Part shown: in pieces, positions 50,045 through 60,536 of the stretch | Position numbering within the stretch: the first letter of the stretch is position 1 | Layout of the letters: the number at the start of each line of letters is the position of its first letter | NCBI GenBank assembly: GCA_901472455.1 | Contig: LR590464.1 | Location: forward strand, 496,001 to 560,000 | Source of the DNA: Leclercia adecarboxylata | Lineage (GTDB): Bacteria; Pseudomonadota; Gammaproteobacteria; Enterobacterales; Enterobacteriaceae | DNA: 64,000 nucleotides | Direction of reading: 5' to 3' | Translations under genes and position numbers: made by a program | The notes under the pieces: generated by a model | The model's database searches: none | The model's input: only the letters and a program-made list of their open reading frames with translations | What the model was told of the DNA's origin: nothing

Positions 50045-50580
50045 AGGGGGGAAACGCCAGTTTTATGAAGCGGGTGCTTGCCAGACGCACGGACGATCCC
50101 CTCTCCCCTTTGGGGAGAGGGTCTGGGAGAGGGTCAGGGTGAGGGGAATGACTCCCCCCACCCGTTCAATACGGTTTCCATCAGAATCCGCAATTCAATT
50201 GAGAGGGGGGAAACGCCAGTTTTATGAAGCGGGTGCTTGCCAGATGCAAGGACGATCCCCTCTCCCCTTTGGGGAGAGGGTCAGGGTGAGGGGATTACTC
50301 CCCCACCAGCTCAATACGGTTTCCAGCGGGATCCGCAATCCTATAGCGAGGGGTGAAAGGCCAGTTTTATAAAGCGGATGCTTGCCAGACGCACGGACGA
50401 TCCCCTCTCCCCTTTGGGGAGAGGGTTAGGGTGAGGGGATTACTCCCACCCCCGTTCAATACGGTTTCCAGCGGGATCCGCAATCCAATAGAGAAGAGGG
50501 AACGGCCAGTTTTATAAAGCGGATGCTTGCCAGACGCACGGACGATCCCCTCTCCCCTATGGGGAGAGGGTTAGGGTGAA
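50045..50580. repeat. Four repeats carrying the 3' end of the VOC gene
   Basis: Units start at the GAAACGCCAGTTTTAT-type sequence at 50051, 50210, 50355 and 50500 (spacings 159, 145, 145). Each has a terminator-like palindrome CCCCTCTCCCC..GGGGAGAGGG and, before the next unit, a copy of the last ~40 bases of the VOC-family gene (codons for IADPDGNHIELVGE and the stop), whose original end is at 50585. The first unit is longer because of an extra GTCTGGGAGAGG. Confidence 0.9.
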
Positions 50581-50584
50581 GGGA

Positions 50585-50971
50585 TTACTCACCCACCAGC
50601 TCAATATGGTTTCCATCGGGATCCGCAATCACGGCTTCATAATAGCCGTCTCCGGTCATACGAGGGGCGCTCAACAGCGTGTGGGTTGCCCGCGCCTGCT
50701 CCGCCATCCGATCCACATCCGCTTTGCTGCCGACGTTCAAAGCGATATGCGCCCAGCCGACAAATTCCGCATGCGGCGGCGTATCGGCCAGATCCGGGAC
50801 GGTCATCAGCTCGATGGTTGGCCCGTCGCTGAGGGTCATAAAGTGGGACGCAAACCCCGGGCGATTTTTACTCAGGTAGCGTTCGTTGCGGCGTGCGCCA
50901 AATACCGACTCCCAGAAGTCTACCTGAGCGTCCAGGTTGCGGGTCCAGAGTGCGACATGTGCAATATTCAT
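50585..50971 (-). CDS. VOC-family (glyoxalase/dioxygenase fold) protein
   Basis: An intact 128-residue single-unit glyoxalase-fold protein: MNIAHVALWTRNLDAQVDFW, GARRNERYLSKNRPGFASHF, GWAHIALNVGSKADVDRMAE and IADPDGNHIELVGE. Metal ligand candidates are the first His (IAHVALW), the His in WAHIALN and the Glu in HIELV. It starts one base after the MFS stop and is co-transcribed with it. Substrate unknown. Its 3' end is the source of the downstream repeat array. Confidence 0.88.
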   Translation of the reverse strand: MNIAHVALWTRNLDAQVDFWESVFGARRNERYLSKNRPGFASHFMTLSDGPTIELMTVPDLADTPPHAEFVGWAHIALNVGSKADVDRMAEQARATHTLLSAPRMTGDGYYEAVIADPDGNHIELVGE

Positions 50972-50972
50972 A

Positions 50973-52131
50973 TCATCCCTCGCTGCGGGCGGGTTGGTTG
51001 GCGGTGACGGTCACGGAGAGCATGGCGACGACCAGCATCAGCAGCATAATGACCATAAACGCCTGGGTTAAAGAGGTGGCATGCGCCATATAACCGATAA
51101 TGGCAGGCCCGGCGAGCACGCCGAGGTAGCCCATCGTGGTAATTGCCGGGACGGCGACCGCCTGCGGCATGCGGGTCTGACGGCCAACGGCGGAGAACAT
51201 CACCGGCACGATATTGGCGCAGCCAGCGCCCACCAGCACATAGCCCACCAGCGACAGCTGCCACTGCGGCACAAACGTTACCAGTGCAAAGCCGACTGCG
51301 GCCACGATCGCGCCACCCACCACCGCGCGCAGAGCGCCCGTGCGGGCGATCAGCCGGTCGCCGGTTAAGCGGAAAATCGTCATTGCCACCGCAAAGCAGG
51401 TGAAGCCCAGCCCGCCCAGCGACTCCGGTACGCCGCGCACTTCGGTGAGGAACACCGCACTCCAGTCCAGCACTGTCCCTTCGGCGAGGAACACCGCAAA
51501 GCAGATAGCGCCAATCAGCAGCACCACGCCGCGCGGCACGGCAAACGCCGGGCCGGTGGCGGGGTTGGCCCACGGCAGCAGCCCTTTCAGGCTGGCGGCG
51601 AGCATCAGGATAACGCTCAGGATGATGATCAGGCAGGCGACAACGGCGCTGGCACCCAGGGTCAGTAGCAGGGTCATCGCCCCGGCCCCCGCGATGCCAC
51701 CGACGCTGTACATGCCGTGAAAACCGGACATCACCGGCTGAGGGGAGTCGCGCTCGACGATGATCGCCTGAATGTTCATGGCGCAGTCCGTCACCCCTAC
51801 GCCCACGCCGAACAGCAGCAGCGCGGCGGCCAGCAGGCGCGGGTCAGGGATGATGGCCAGCAGCGGCGTGGTGAGCATAACGATCGCCAGTGCCGTGACG
51901 ATCACCCGACGGCAACCGTAGCGGCTGGTCAGCATCCCGGTGAGCGGCATCGCAATCAATGCCCCCATCCCCAGGCAGAGCAGCCAGCGAGCCAAGCGTG
52001 GCCTCGTTAACCCCGGTATTGGCTTTGGCGTAGGGCACCAGCACCGCCCAGGTGGCGGTCACGTATCCGGCAATAAAAAAGACGATCCGGGTGGCAAGCC
52101 GATGGACGGCTCCGGTGGTCTGATGGGTCAT
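50973..52131 (-). CDS. MFS transporter (YbjJ-like), frameshifted
   Basis: About 386 residues, twelve helices. One shift near 51990 joins MTHQTTGAVHRLATRIVFFI and TGVNEATLGSLAAL to CLGMGALIAMPLTGMLTSRY. The layout, including GVTDCAMNIQAIIVERDSPQ and MSGFHGMYSVGGIAGAGAMT, is that of the YbjJ/FucP-like transporters. It is divergent from the DeoR regulator and overlaps the preceding 52-residue ORF by four bases. A sugar or sugar-acid substrate would fit the DeoR neighbour, but this is inference. Confidence 0.82.
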
Positions 52132-52286
52132 TTTATATCCTTATAAGGTTTCAGTATGGGAGGGGCGGGTGTTTTGTGTTGCACCTTCTCCCCCGGGCGT
52201 GAATTTGCAGTCTCAGGCTTAAACAGGAAGCCGTCATAAGGGTGGGTAGCGGGCACCTGCTGACGGTAATCATCATAGTATTTCAT
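52128..52286 (-). CDS. Small 52-residue protein coupled to the MFS gene
   Basis: Reads MKYYDDYRQQVPATHPYDGF ... ending PPILKPYKDIK. A CGGAG ribosome site precedes ATG 52286, and its TGA overlaps the MFS start (ATGA), strong signs of a real coupled gene. It is hydrophilic with no membrane helix. The family is not known to me. Confidence 0.6.
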   Translation of the reverse strand: MKYYDDYRQQVPATHPYDGFLFKPETANSRPGEKVQHKTPAPPILKPYKDIK

Positions 52287-52384
52287 CGTGACGCTCCGGT
52301 TTCGGGCCTGGTGGATTGACAGATCGCGCCGACATGCAACATTATGCGCATTGTTGCTCGATTCAAATCCAGAGAAGATAATTT

Positions 52385-53155
52385 ATGCTCGATTATGCAG
52401 CTTTCCCGGAACAACGACAAGATCTGATCCGCCAGATCCTGCAGGAAAATGGCCGAGTGGTCTGTGCCGAACTGGCGACCCGGATGCAGGTATCGGAACA
52501 TACCATTCGCCGTGATTTACAGGAACTTAGTAAAGAGGGAATCTGTAAGAAGGTCTATGGCGGGCCAGTGCTGCAGCTGGCAGATGCCGGAAACTTTCAC
52601 AGCCGTGAGCAAAAAAATCACGCAAAAAAAGCCACGATCGCGCAGAAAGCGGCAACCCTGATCAAAGCAGGAAGCTGCATTTTTATTGACACCGGCACCA
52701 CCAACCTCGCGCTGGCGAAGGCCCTGCCGCCGGATCTGGCCATCACCGTAGTAACCAACTCCCCGGCCATTGCCGCGGAACTGCTGCATCACCCCTTATG
52801 CGAGGTGATCATCACTGGCGGCCAGATCCAGCGTACCTCCGGCGGTGCGGTGGGGGCCACAGCGGCCAGCCAGATCCAGGGGATTATTTTCGATCAGGCG
52901 TTTATCGGCGGCTGCGCGATGGATCCGGGGATGGGGCTGACCGGGTTCGACTTTGCCGACTGCGAGTTTAAAAAAGCCGTGATCGCCCAGAGCAGCCAGA
53001 CCATTGTGGCGCTCACCACCGATAAAATTCCCGGCGTGGCACGCTTTGTGGTGGCGAAAAGCCGTGATATCGACGTGCTGGTGGTGGAGGCGGGCCTGGA
53101 TAATGAGGCGATGGCGGCCTTAGCGGCGCAGGATGTGCGGGTGATCAGTGCCTAA
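52385..53155 (+). CDS. DeoR-family transcriptional regulator
   Basis: An intact 256-residue regulator. N-terminal DeoR HTH: RQDLIRQILQENGRVVCAEL, MQVSEHTIRRDLQELSKEG. The sugar-phosphate-binding DeoRC domain follows (IFIDTGTTNLALAKALP, TVVTNSPAIAAELL, IITGGQIQRTSGGAVG, DQAFIGGCAMDPGMGLTGFD). It lies divergent to the small ORF-MFS-VOC operon, which it probably represses in the absence of a phosphorylated sugar. The two transcription units share about 100 bases of promoter DNA. Confidence 0.93.
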   Translation: MLDYAAFPEQRQDLIRQILQENGRVVCAELATRMQVSEHTIRRDLQELSKEGICKKVYGGPVLQLADAGNFHSREQKNHAKKATIAQKAATLIKAGSCIFIDTGTTNLALAKALPPDLAITVVTNSPAIAAELLHHPLCEVIITGGQIQRTSGGAVGATAASQIQGIIFDQAFIGGCAMDPGMGLTGFDFADCEFKKAVIAQSSQTIVALTTDKIPGVARFVVAKSRDIDVLVVEAGLDNEAMAALAAQDVRVISA

Positions 53156-53448
53156 CGTACCTCAAACACCACCGCCGTCCAGTTAACTTTGGTGTAGGGC
53201 GGAAACGCGGGGCAGGGGTCGATACGGGTACAGGCGCCGGACCAGATAAAGGTGTCCTCATCAATCCTGTACCAGTGCGGATTGCCCTGCACCGCGTCGC
53301 CAACTACCGCCGCCTGCACGCGGATACGGCTCCCAGCAGGCAGCTCGCTGGCCACAGGCGAGAACACCGACGGGTGCTCTTTGCGCGTATAGACTTCCAT
53401 CAGGGTCTTTACCTGGGCGGTAACGGGATATTCGGTAAACTGGCTCAT
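53152..53448 (-). CDS. Hypothetical SH3-like protein
   Basis: An intact 98-residue protein: MSQFTEYPVTAQVKTLMEVY, then VASELPAGSRIRVQAAVVGD and WYRIDEDTFIWSGACTRIDP, ending WTAVVFEVR. The V-x-A-x-V..G-x-x-I-x-V...G..W..I....IW.GA pattern is that of bacterial SH3 domains. GAGAGCTACC precedes ATG 53448. Its stop overlaps the deoR stop, so the two are convergent. Target unknown. Confidence 0.7.
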   Translation of the reverse strand: MSQFTEYPVTAQVKTLMEVYTRKEHPSVFSPVASELPAGSRIRVQAAVVGDAVQGNPHWYRIDEDTFIWSGACTRIDPCPAFPPYTKVNWTAVVFEVR

Positions 53449-53654
53449 GGTAGCTCTCATGACGGTACACTCTTTGTCATTAACGATATAAGTCGCTCTC
53501 TATCTCGCGCTCACGATAAAGCGTGAAACTGTCAGTCTGTGTCATGCGAAAGGCTGAATGAGACAGATTTCACCCCCGCTTGACCCATGACAAAGCAGCC
53601 AGCCCCGGCCCCTTCCTATAATCAGGCCCGTTTATCTTTTCACTGGTGCTCACC

Positions 53655-54777
53655 ATGGCGTATCAACTCAACCTGAACTGGCCGGAATTTTTAGAAAATA
53701 CTGGCAAAAGAAACCTGTCGTTTTAAAGAACGCCCTGCCCAACTTTATCGATCCTATTAGCCCGGATGAGCTGGCAGGGCTGGCGATGGAGCCGGAAGTG
53801 GACAGTCGCCTGGTCAGCCATAAAGAGGGTAAATGGCATGCCAGCAACGGTCCGTTCGAACACTTCGACGGCTTAGGCGATACCGGCTGGTCGCTGCTGG
53901 CGCAGGCGGTCAACCACTGGCACGCCCCGGCTGCGGAGCTGGTACGCCCGTTCCGTGTACTGCCGGACTGGCGTCTCGATGACCTGATGATCTCCTTCTC
54001 CGTCCCGGGCGGCGGCGTGGGGGCCGCATATCGACCAGTACGATGTGTTTATCATTCAGGGGATGGGCAGCCGACGCTGGCGCGTAGGGACAAGCTGCCG
54101 ATGCGTCAGTTCTGTCCACATCCGGCGCTGCTGCATGTCGATCCCTTTGAGCCCATCATCGACGAAAATCTGGCCCCGGGGGATATCCTCTACATTCCAC
54201 CTGGATTCCCGCATGACGGCTTCACCCCACGAGACGGCTCTTAACTATTCGGTGGGCTTCCGTGGCCCGAACGGCCGGGATTTGATCAGCAGCTTTGCCG
54301 ATTACGCCCTGGAAAACGATCTGGGCGGCGAGCACTACAGCGATCCCGATCTGACCCTGTCGCGAGCATCCGGGCCGGGTGGAAGAGTACGAACTTGAAC
54401 GCCTGCGTCAGATGATGATCGCGATGATCAGCCAGCCGGACGACTTCAGAGACTGGTTTGGCAGCTTTATCTCTACCCCACGTCACGAGCTGGATATCGC
54501 CCCTGCTGAGCCGGAATACACCACGGAAGAGGTGCTCGACGCACTGCTGGGCGGCGAAACCTTAACTCGCCTGAGCGGACTGCGGGTGCTGAATATCGGC
54601 GGCAGCTTCTTCATCAACAGCGAGAAACTGGAGACGGTAGACGCAACGGCGGCAGATGCGCTGTGCCGCTATACCGAGCTGGGCCAGGCTGAGCTGGGCG
54701 CTGCGCTGCAAAATCCGGCGTTTGTGGAAGAGCTGACCGGGCTGATTAACCAGGGTTACTGGTTCTTTGATGAGTAA
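53655..54777 (+). CDS. roxA: Ribosomal protein L16 3-hydroxylase RoxA, frameshifted
   Basis: JmjC-type Fe(II)/2-oxoglutarate oxygenase that hydroxylates an arginine of ribosomal protein L16. About 373 residues: MAYQLNLNWPEFLEKYWQKK, then the iron motif GPHIDQYDVFIIQGMGSRRW, PGDILYIPPGFPHDGFTP with the distal His, and the C-terminal winged-helix part ending INQGYWFFDE. Frame changes near 53695, 54025, 54092, 54225 and 54370. A highly conserved core gene, so its breaks are strong evidence for base-level sequence error. Confidence 0.93.
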
Positions 54778-54831
54778 CGTTAACGAGTGATCGTTAAGAC
54801 GGCGCGGGGCGCAGGCCCCACGCCGCTATCG

Positions 54832-55019
54832 CTAAGCCGCGAGGATATGACAGGCCTTCCAGTAATCAAGCAGGCGGTCATCATCGTTTTCTCGCTCGGC
54901 TTTCGTTTTCATGGCCCGGGCAAGATTCTCTCTCCGACACTTCCTGGCCTTTTTTGTACAACGTCTAAAACCGCTTCACCAAGAGCCAGGGATATTTCGG
55001 TACGATTGGCTTCTACCAT
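54832..55019 (-). CDS. Small hypothetical protein, frameshifted
   Basis: About 61 residues after removing one base each near 54943 and 54922: MVEANRTEISLALGEAVLDV, then VQKGQEVSERNLARAMKTKA and LLDYWKACHILAA. A GGAGG ribosome site is 7 bases before ATG 55019. It looks like a helical soluble protein. Convergent with roxA. Not recognised. Confidence 0.5.
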
Positions 55020-55229
55020 ATATGCCTCCATGTTGAGTGCGTGACAGTAATTATGCCGCATAATAACGTTGCTGGAATATTTATAGGCGCATTCTTATAT
55101 ATTTCGCTTGTTCTTTAAACGTGCCGGGAAATATGTTTCGAAATGCTAATGAGGCGGTAAATAAATTATTTATGGTCTACAGTTAGTTTCGTGACACAAC
55201 CCGTAGAAACCTGATGAGGAGAATTAATT

Positions 55230-55465
55230 ATGGTAAACAAGAGTGAAATCAAGGAACATGCTCCGGTTGTTGCAAGCTGCGGTCACCACGTCGGTACAGT
55301 TGACCATCTTGACGGCGAGCGTAATTAAGCTGGCAAAAAACGATTCCGAGTCTGGCGGCAAACACCATTATATTCCGCTGGAGTGGGTCGATAAAATTGA
55401 CGGCAAATAAAGTCGTGCTGAATAAAAATCATGAAGAGACCTTTGCCGCCTGGCAAGAGGCGTGA
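55230..55465 (+). CDS. DUF2171 protein, frameshifted
   Basis: About 77 residues: MVNKSEIKEHAPVVASCGHH, VGTVDHLDGERIKLAKNDSE, HHYIPLEWVDKIDGK and EETFAAWQEA, with shifts near 55326 and 55410. The pattern (I-K-E-H-x-x-V-x-x-S-x-G-x-x-V-G-x-V-D, then I-P-x-x-W-V) is the PRC-barrel-like DUF2171 family, often stress-induced. A GAGGAG ribosome site precedes it. Confidence 0.75.
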
Positions 55466-55491
55466 TTTAACAGCATTGCCATAAAATAATA

Positions 55492-55522
55492 TTTAAACGC
55501 TGGTGTTATGCCAGCGTTTAAA
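55492..55522 (+). terminator. Strong hairpin terminator
   Basis: TTTAAACGCTGG / CCAGCGTTTAAA, a perfect 12-bp stem with a 7-base loop, directly after the DUF2171 gene. Confidence 0.75.
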
Positions 55523-55616
55523 TACGTTTTAAGCGAAGCGGAATATAGCCGCATTGCCGCTGCGTTAAAGGAGTGATACTGTTTTATTTTTAATAGCTTC
55601 CTCCAGGCGCAGGTAT

Positions 55617-56597
55617 GTCCAACACAACGCTCCATAATCCCACCGCTGCAACGAAAAAAACCTTTTCCGTGGCAGACTTTAAGGTGTTTGGCGAGCGCTA
55701 CGGTATCGACTATCGCTTCCCTCTGCTGACGGATACCAGTGCCAACACCAGCCCCCGTTCTGCACGGCAATGTCGAAGAGATGATCCTGCCGTCCGGCAT
55801 CTCGTTAACCCATTCCGACGTGCGCGTGCTGCAACCCTATGAAACGACCTCCCGCCACAGCAGCCCCCTATATGTACTGGTGGTGCTGGAAGGCTGCGTA
55901 ACTCTGACCCTCAGCGGCGAAGTCTACTCGGTGCGGCCCGGCATGGCGTTTAGCGCCAGTCTCAGCGAACAGCAGGCCATGTCTGCCCGTCATGATGCCG
56001 ATATCGCCCTGAAAACCCTCTCCTTTGGCGTTTACCCCCGACGATGCCCGCCGTGAAAGCCTGCTCGCCTCGCTGCTGGAGCAGTGGGAGAAACTCAATG
56101 CGCCCACCTTTGTCTGGCAGGTGCCGGATTTTGTGCTGGCCGGTATTCAGCATGCCCGGCAGCGCGAGCGCAGCAGTCTGTCGCGCCAGCTGTTACTGGA
56201 AGGGGTGATGTATCAGCTGCTGGGCCATGGTCTGCACCTGCGGGAGCAGCAGGGCACGGCGCTGCCTGGCACCACCGGCGGCGAGCACGCCCGCCTGGAA
56301 CAGATCCGTCATCTGCTGGCACAGTCCCCGGAGCAGGACTACACCCTCGCTCAGCTGGCCGCCCGGGCGGCGATGAGCCCCAGCAGCCTGCGCAGCAAGT
56401 TCCGCCAGGCCTACGGCTGTACGGTGTTCGACTACCTGCGCGACTGCCGTCTTAGTCTGGCGCGCCGCTATCTGCTGGAAGGCCACAGCGTGCAGCAGGC
56501 AGCGTGGATGTCGGGCTATCAGCATGCCACTAACTTTGCCACCGCCTTTCGTCGTCGCTACGGCGTCTGTCCCGGCGCGGTGCGCAGCGACCGTTAA
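55617..56597 (+). CDS. AraC-family regulator (PchR/YbtA-like), frameshifted
   Basis: About 327 residues with shifts near 55745 and 56035. The N-terminal cupin-like half (RHSSPLYVLVVLEGCVTLTL, SVRPGMAFSASLSEQQ) is that of siderophore-responsive AraC regulators. The two C-terminal HTHs are YTLAQLAARAAMSPSSLRSK and HSVQQAAWMSGYQHATNFAT. It lies 137 bases upstream of the TonB receptor and most likely activates it when the ferric siderophore is present. Confidence 0.85.
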
Positions 56598-56689
56598 TCC
56601 GCTTTCCCCATTCGCCAACGCCTTTTGTGCGGTTTGGCATTGCGCATACGTACTCTGGCGGCGCGCATAGCTATCTTCGAAATGAAAAA

Positions 56690-56708
56690 GGTAATAATTC
56701 TTATTAAC
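56690..56708. promoter_or_regulatory. Candidate Fur box upstream of foxA
   Basis: GGTAATAATTCTTATTAAC: a near-palindrome (TAATAA / TTATTA) similar to the 19-bp Fur consensus, 27 bases before the receptor start and following the AraC gene. Confidence 0.5.
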
Positions 56709-56734
56709 AATTAGAAATGCCTTTGGAGATTTTC

Positions 56735-58827
56735 ATGTTCGCTAAAACGCGGCTGGCACTGCTGGTGGGATGGGTTACCGGGAGCGTCGCACTCCCTCTG
56801 ATGGCGCAGGAGACGCCGAAAACCGAAACTGTGGTAGTAACCTCGCAGATGGCAGAGTGGTGCCACCAAGCTGGCGACCCCGGATATCGAGACCCCGCAG
56901 GCGGTGTCTATCGTCACCCGCGAGCAGTTCGAAGAGCAGGGCGCCACCAGCGTGCGTCAGGCGGTGAGCTACACGCCAGGGGGTTTACAGCAACCAGATC
57001 GGCGCTTCAAACCGCTTTGACTACATTGTGCTGCGCGGCTTCTCGGACGGCAGTCTGGATAACGTCTATCTCGACGGGCTGAAGATGATGGGGGACACCA
57101 ACTCTCACAGCTCGCTGGTGGTTGACCCGTGGTTCCTGGAGAATATCGAAGTGGTGCGCGGCCCGGCGTCGGTGCTGTATGGCCGTTCCTCACCGGGCGG
57201 GATTGTGGCGCTCACCTCGCGTAAACCGTCGTTCGATCCGGGCGGCGAGATCAAGCTGTTCGCCGGGAATAACGATCAGCGCGGGGCGATGTTTGATGTT
57301 ACCGGTGCGCTGGACGACAACGACCGCGTGGCGGCGCGTCTGAGCGGTATGACCCGCTATGCCGATTCCCAGTTTGATCCGCTGAAGGAAGAGCGTTACG
57401 CGCTGATGCCGAGCCTGACCTGGCGCATCACCGATAACACCCGTCTGGATCTGATGGCCTATCTGCACCGCGACCCCGAGGGCGGTAGCCACTCCGGCCT
57501 GCCATACGACGGCACCGTGGTGCCACACGATGGCAAAATGATCTCCAATACCTTCTTCGAAGGCGAGGACGATTACGATAAGTACGATCGTCGCGAGAAC
57601 ATGGTCGGCTACAACATTGAGCATATGTTTGACAGCGGCTGGTCCGTGCGCCAGAAGCTGCGCTATCTGCATACCAAAGTGGAGCTGAATCAGGTCTATG
57701 CCGCTGGCTGGCTGAACGAAACCGAGCTTAACCGCGGGTATTCCGGCTCGGACGAGAAGATGGATGCCATCACCCTGGATAACCAGATCGACGGCAGCTT
57801 CGATACCTGGGCAGTGAACCACCGGGTGCTGATCGGCCTCGATTATCAGGATCGCAGCAACGACACCACCGGCTACTACGGCGGCTTCCCGCCTATCGAC
57901 GCCTTCCACCCGGTGTACGGCGCGAAGCCGGATTACATCACCATGTACAGCCAGGAGAAGCACAAGCTGCGCCAGACGGGCTACTACCTGCAGGATCAGC
58001 TCTCGCTGGATCGCTGGCGTCTGACCCTGGGCGGTCGCTACGATCAGGTGAAGGTCTCGAACATCGACAAGCTGAACGATACCCGCAGCGATCTGGACAA
58101 GAACAACTTCAGCAGCCGTGCGGCGCTGTTATACCTGTTTGATAACGGTATCGCGCCGTACATCAGCTACTCCACCGCCTTTACCCCGACCAGCTTTGCC
58201 GATGCCAATGGCGATCTGCTGGATCCAATGAAAGGCAAGCAGTGGGAAGCGGGCGTGAAGTTTGAGCCGGAAGGAATGAACAGCCAGTTCAGCGCCTCGG
58301 TGTTCCGCATCAACCAAAAAAATATCGCCACCAAAGAGGAGCCGACCGATCCGTACCGCTCTATCGGAGAGATCGAGTCTGAAGGGGTCGAGCTGGAAGC
58401 GGTGGGTCAACTGACCGACAACCTGCGTCTGCAGGCGGCCTATACCTATACCGACATCCGCTACAAGAAGAGCAGCCCGGAGGAAGAGGGCAAGCGTGCG
58501 GTCTATGCGCCGCGCAATATGGCCAGCGGCTGGCTCAGCTATGACGTCAAAACCGGGCCGCTTGATGGCCTGACGGTGGGATCGGGCGTGCGTTACGTCA
58601 ATGGCGTGACCAGCGACCGCATGAACACCCATACGCTGCCGTCATACACGCTGGTGGATCTGGCGGTAGGCTATGATCTGTCGAAGGTCGGGCTGACAGG
58701 GGTAAGCGCGCAACTGAACGTCAACAACCTGACGGACGAAAGCTACGTGGCGGCCTGTAACTCGCTCTCATACTGCTACTTTGGTGCCGAGCGCAGCATC
58801 GTCGGCAGCGTGTCCTGGAAGTTTTAA
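56735..58827 (+). CDS. foxA: TonB-dependent hydroxamate siderophore receptor (FoxA-like), frameshifted
   Basis: Outer-membrane receptor, about 697 residues, for ferrioxamine-type siderophores. Signal peptide MFAKTRLALLVGWVTGSVAL with cleavage near PLMAQ. TonB box ETVVV, then the plug (ETPQAVSIVTREQFEEQGAT, FDYIVLRGFSDGSLDNVYLD) and a 22-strand barrel ending AACNSLSYCYFGAERSIVGS, VSWKF. Two cysteines near the C-terminus (ACNSLSYC) are typical of FhuA/FoxA. Shifts near 56860 and 56985 only; the last 599 residues are intact. Ribosome site TTTGGAGATTTTC. Probably iron-regulated with the upstream AraC protein. Confidence 0.85.
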
Positions 58828-58835
58828 GCTGACAT

Positions 58836-58900
58836 TGCCCGGTGGCGCGACGCTGACCGGGCCTGGGTTTTTCCCTCTCCCTGTGGGAGAGGGCATCAGG
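58836..58900. repeat. REP-like unit and terminator-like palindrome
   Basis: TGCCCGGTGGCGCGACGCTG-ACCGGGCCTG, followed by CCCTCTCCCTGTGGGAGAGGG. The latter is the same GAGAGGG palindrome class seen in the 50-kb array. It lies between convergent genes. Confidence 0.7.
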
Positions 58901-58935
58901 CCCCACGATACCGCACTACGCCGTACTTCGCCGCA

Positions 58936-60359
58936 CTACGCCTCCATCGCAATATGAATCGCCTCGCCCATCTTCTTTAACGCCTCGCGGTTCTTCTCGG
59001 TCGGTGGCAAGGCCACGTTAATCCGCAGACAGTTGCGATACTTCCCTGAGGCCGAAAACAGCGATCCCGCCGCGGCCTGGATCTTCAGGCGACTCAGCTG
59101 CTTGCTGACGCATACCATGTCCACCTTCTCCGGTAGCTCCACCCACAGCAAAAAACTGCCCTGCGGACGCGTAACGCAGATCTCTGCCGGGAAATACTGC
59201 CGCACCCAGCACGTGTAGCGCTCCATATTTTGCTGATAAATCTGTCGCATACGGCGCACGTGGCGATGGGTAATGACCATCCCGAATAAACGCGGCGACC
59301 GCCATCTGCGTACCCGGCACGTTAAACCCACCCCGCGGCATATTTCATGTGCATCACCCCGGTCGTAATAACGGCCCGGCACAATCCAGCCGACGCGCAG
59401 CCCGGGGGCCACGGTTTTGGTGAAGGAGCTGCACAGCAGGACGCGGCCGTCGATATCAAACGAGTGGATGGTGCGCGGGCGCGGGTAGTCCGCCGCCAGC
59501 CTCGCCATAAATATCATCCTCGACGATGACAATATCGTGGCGCTGGGCCAGGGCCAGCACCTGACGTTTACGCGCCTCCCGGCATGATAAACCCAAGCGG
59601 GTTATTACAATTGGGCACCAGGATCACCGCTTTAATCGGCCACTGCTCCAGGGCCAGCTCCAGCGCTTCGATGCTGATCCCGGTCTGCGGATCGGTGGGG
59701 ATCTCAATCGCCTTGATATTAAACCCACGCAGCATCTGCATGGTGCCGTGGAACGACGGCGACTCCACCGCCACAATATCCCCCGGCTGGCACACCGACA
59801 GCAGCGCCAGCGACAGCGCCCCGTGACAGCCGTTGGTGATCACAATCTCGTTTGCCGCCACCGTCGAGCCGCCGTCCAGCATCAGGCGGGCGATCTGCTC
59901 GCGCAGCTCCTGTCGCCCCTCCAGCACGTCGTAGCTTCAGCATTTCTCCGGGATGGTGCTGGGCGATGCGGCTCATCTCGCGCCACAAGGGTTTCAGGCT
60001 CGGCTGGTTCAGATCCGGCGAACCGCCGCCAAAAGAGATCATTTCTTTATCGGCGCGGGCATCGAGGAGCATCATCACCTCATTCCCACTGGGTCACCTC
60101 TACCGGACGCTGAACAGGGCGGGTCATCGCCGGAACGGGCGGCTGTGCTTTGCGTGAAGAGACAAAATAGCCGGAGCGCGGCTGGGGGGTAATCAACTGG
60201 AGGGTTTTCGAGGATCTGATAGGCCTGCTGTATGGTGCTGATGCTAACGCCATGCTCCTGGCTCAGGGCGCGCACCGAGGGTAAACGCTCCCCACTGCGA
60301 TACAGCCCTTGTTCAATGCGTTGTGCCAGGAGATTGGCCAGATGTTGGTAACGCGTCAT
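58936..60359 (-). CDS. MocR-type regulator (YdcR-like), frameshifted
   Basis: About 470 residues, a GntR winged helix fused to an aminotransferase fold. N-terminal: MTRYQHLANLLAQRIEQGLY, RSGERLPSVRALSQEHGVSI, STIQQAYQILEN. The aminotransferase part includes NEIVITNGCHGALSLALLSV, PNCNNPLGFIMP, VEDDIYGE and the PLP Lys in CSSFTKTVAPGLRVGWIVPG. It ends NREALKKMGEAIHIAMEA. Frame changes near 60205, 60085, 59935, 59580, 59500, 59375 and 59335. Divergent from the DUF1127 gene with MocR-like operators between them. Likely binds PLP and an amino acid. Confidence 0.85.
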
Positions 60360-60380
60360 GCTGTATCCTTGGTTGTCGCC

Positions 60381-60482
60381 ATACAGATCTAAAAACCAGT
60401 ACAGATTGCCGCAAAAAACGGCATTCAGATACTGTTTTAGCGGATCTGTATGTTAAACAAAAAGTTGTTTTTGAATCTGTAT
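60381..60482. promoter_or_regulatory. Four ATACAGAT/ATCTGTAT half sites
   Basis: ATACAGAT at 60381, GTACAGAT at 60399, and ATCTGTAT (same sequence inverted) at 60444 and 60475. Spacings are about 18, 45 and 31 bases. Paired direct sites around the promoter are typical of MocR/GntR autoregulation. Confidence 0.5.
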
Positions 60483-60536
60483 TGTCCACCCCGATCTCCA
60501 TGATGATAACCCCACTGACAAGGTGAGGAGCGCATC

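Noticed and set aside
50045-50580. CRISPR array
   Set aside because: Units are 145-159 bases with no short constant repeat and variable spacer; they copy the VOC gene end.
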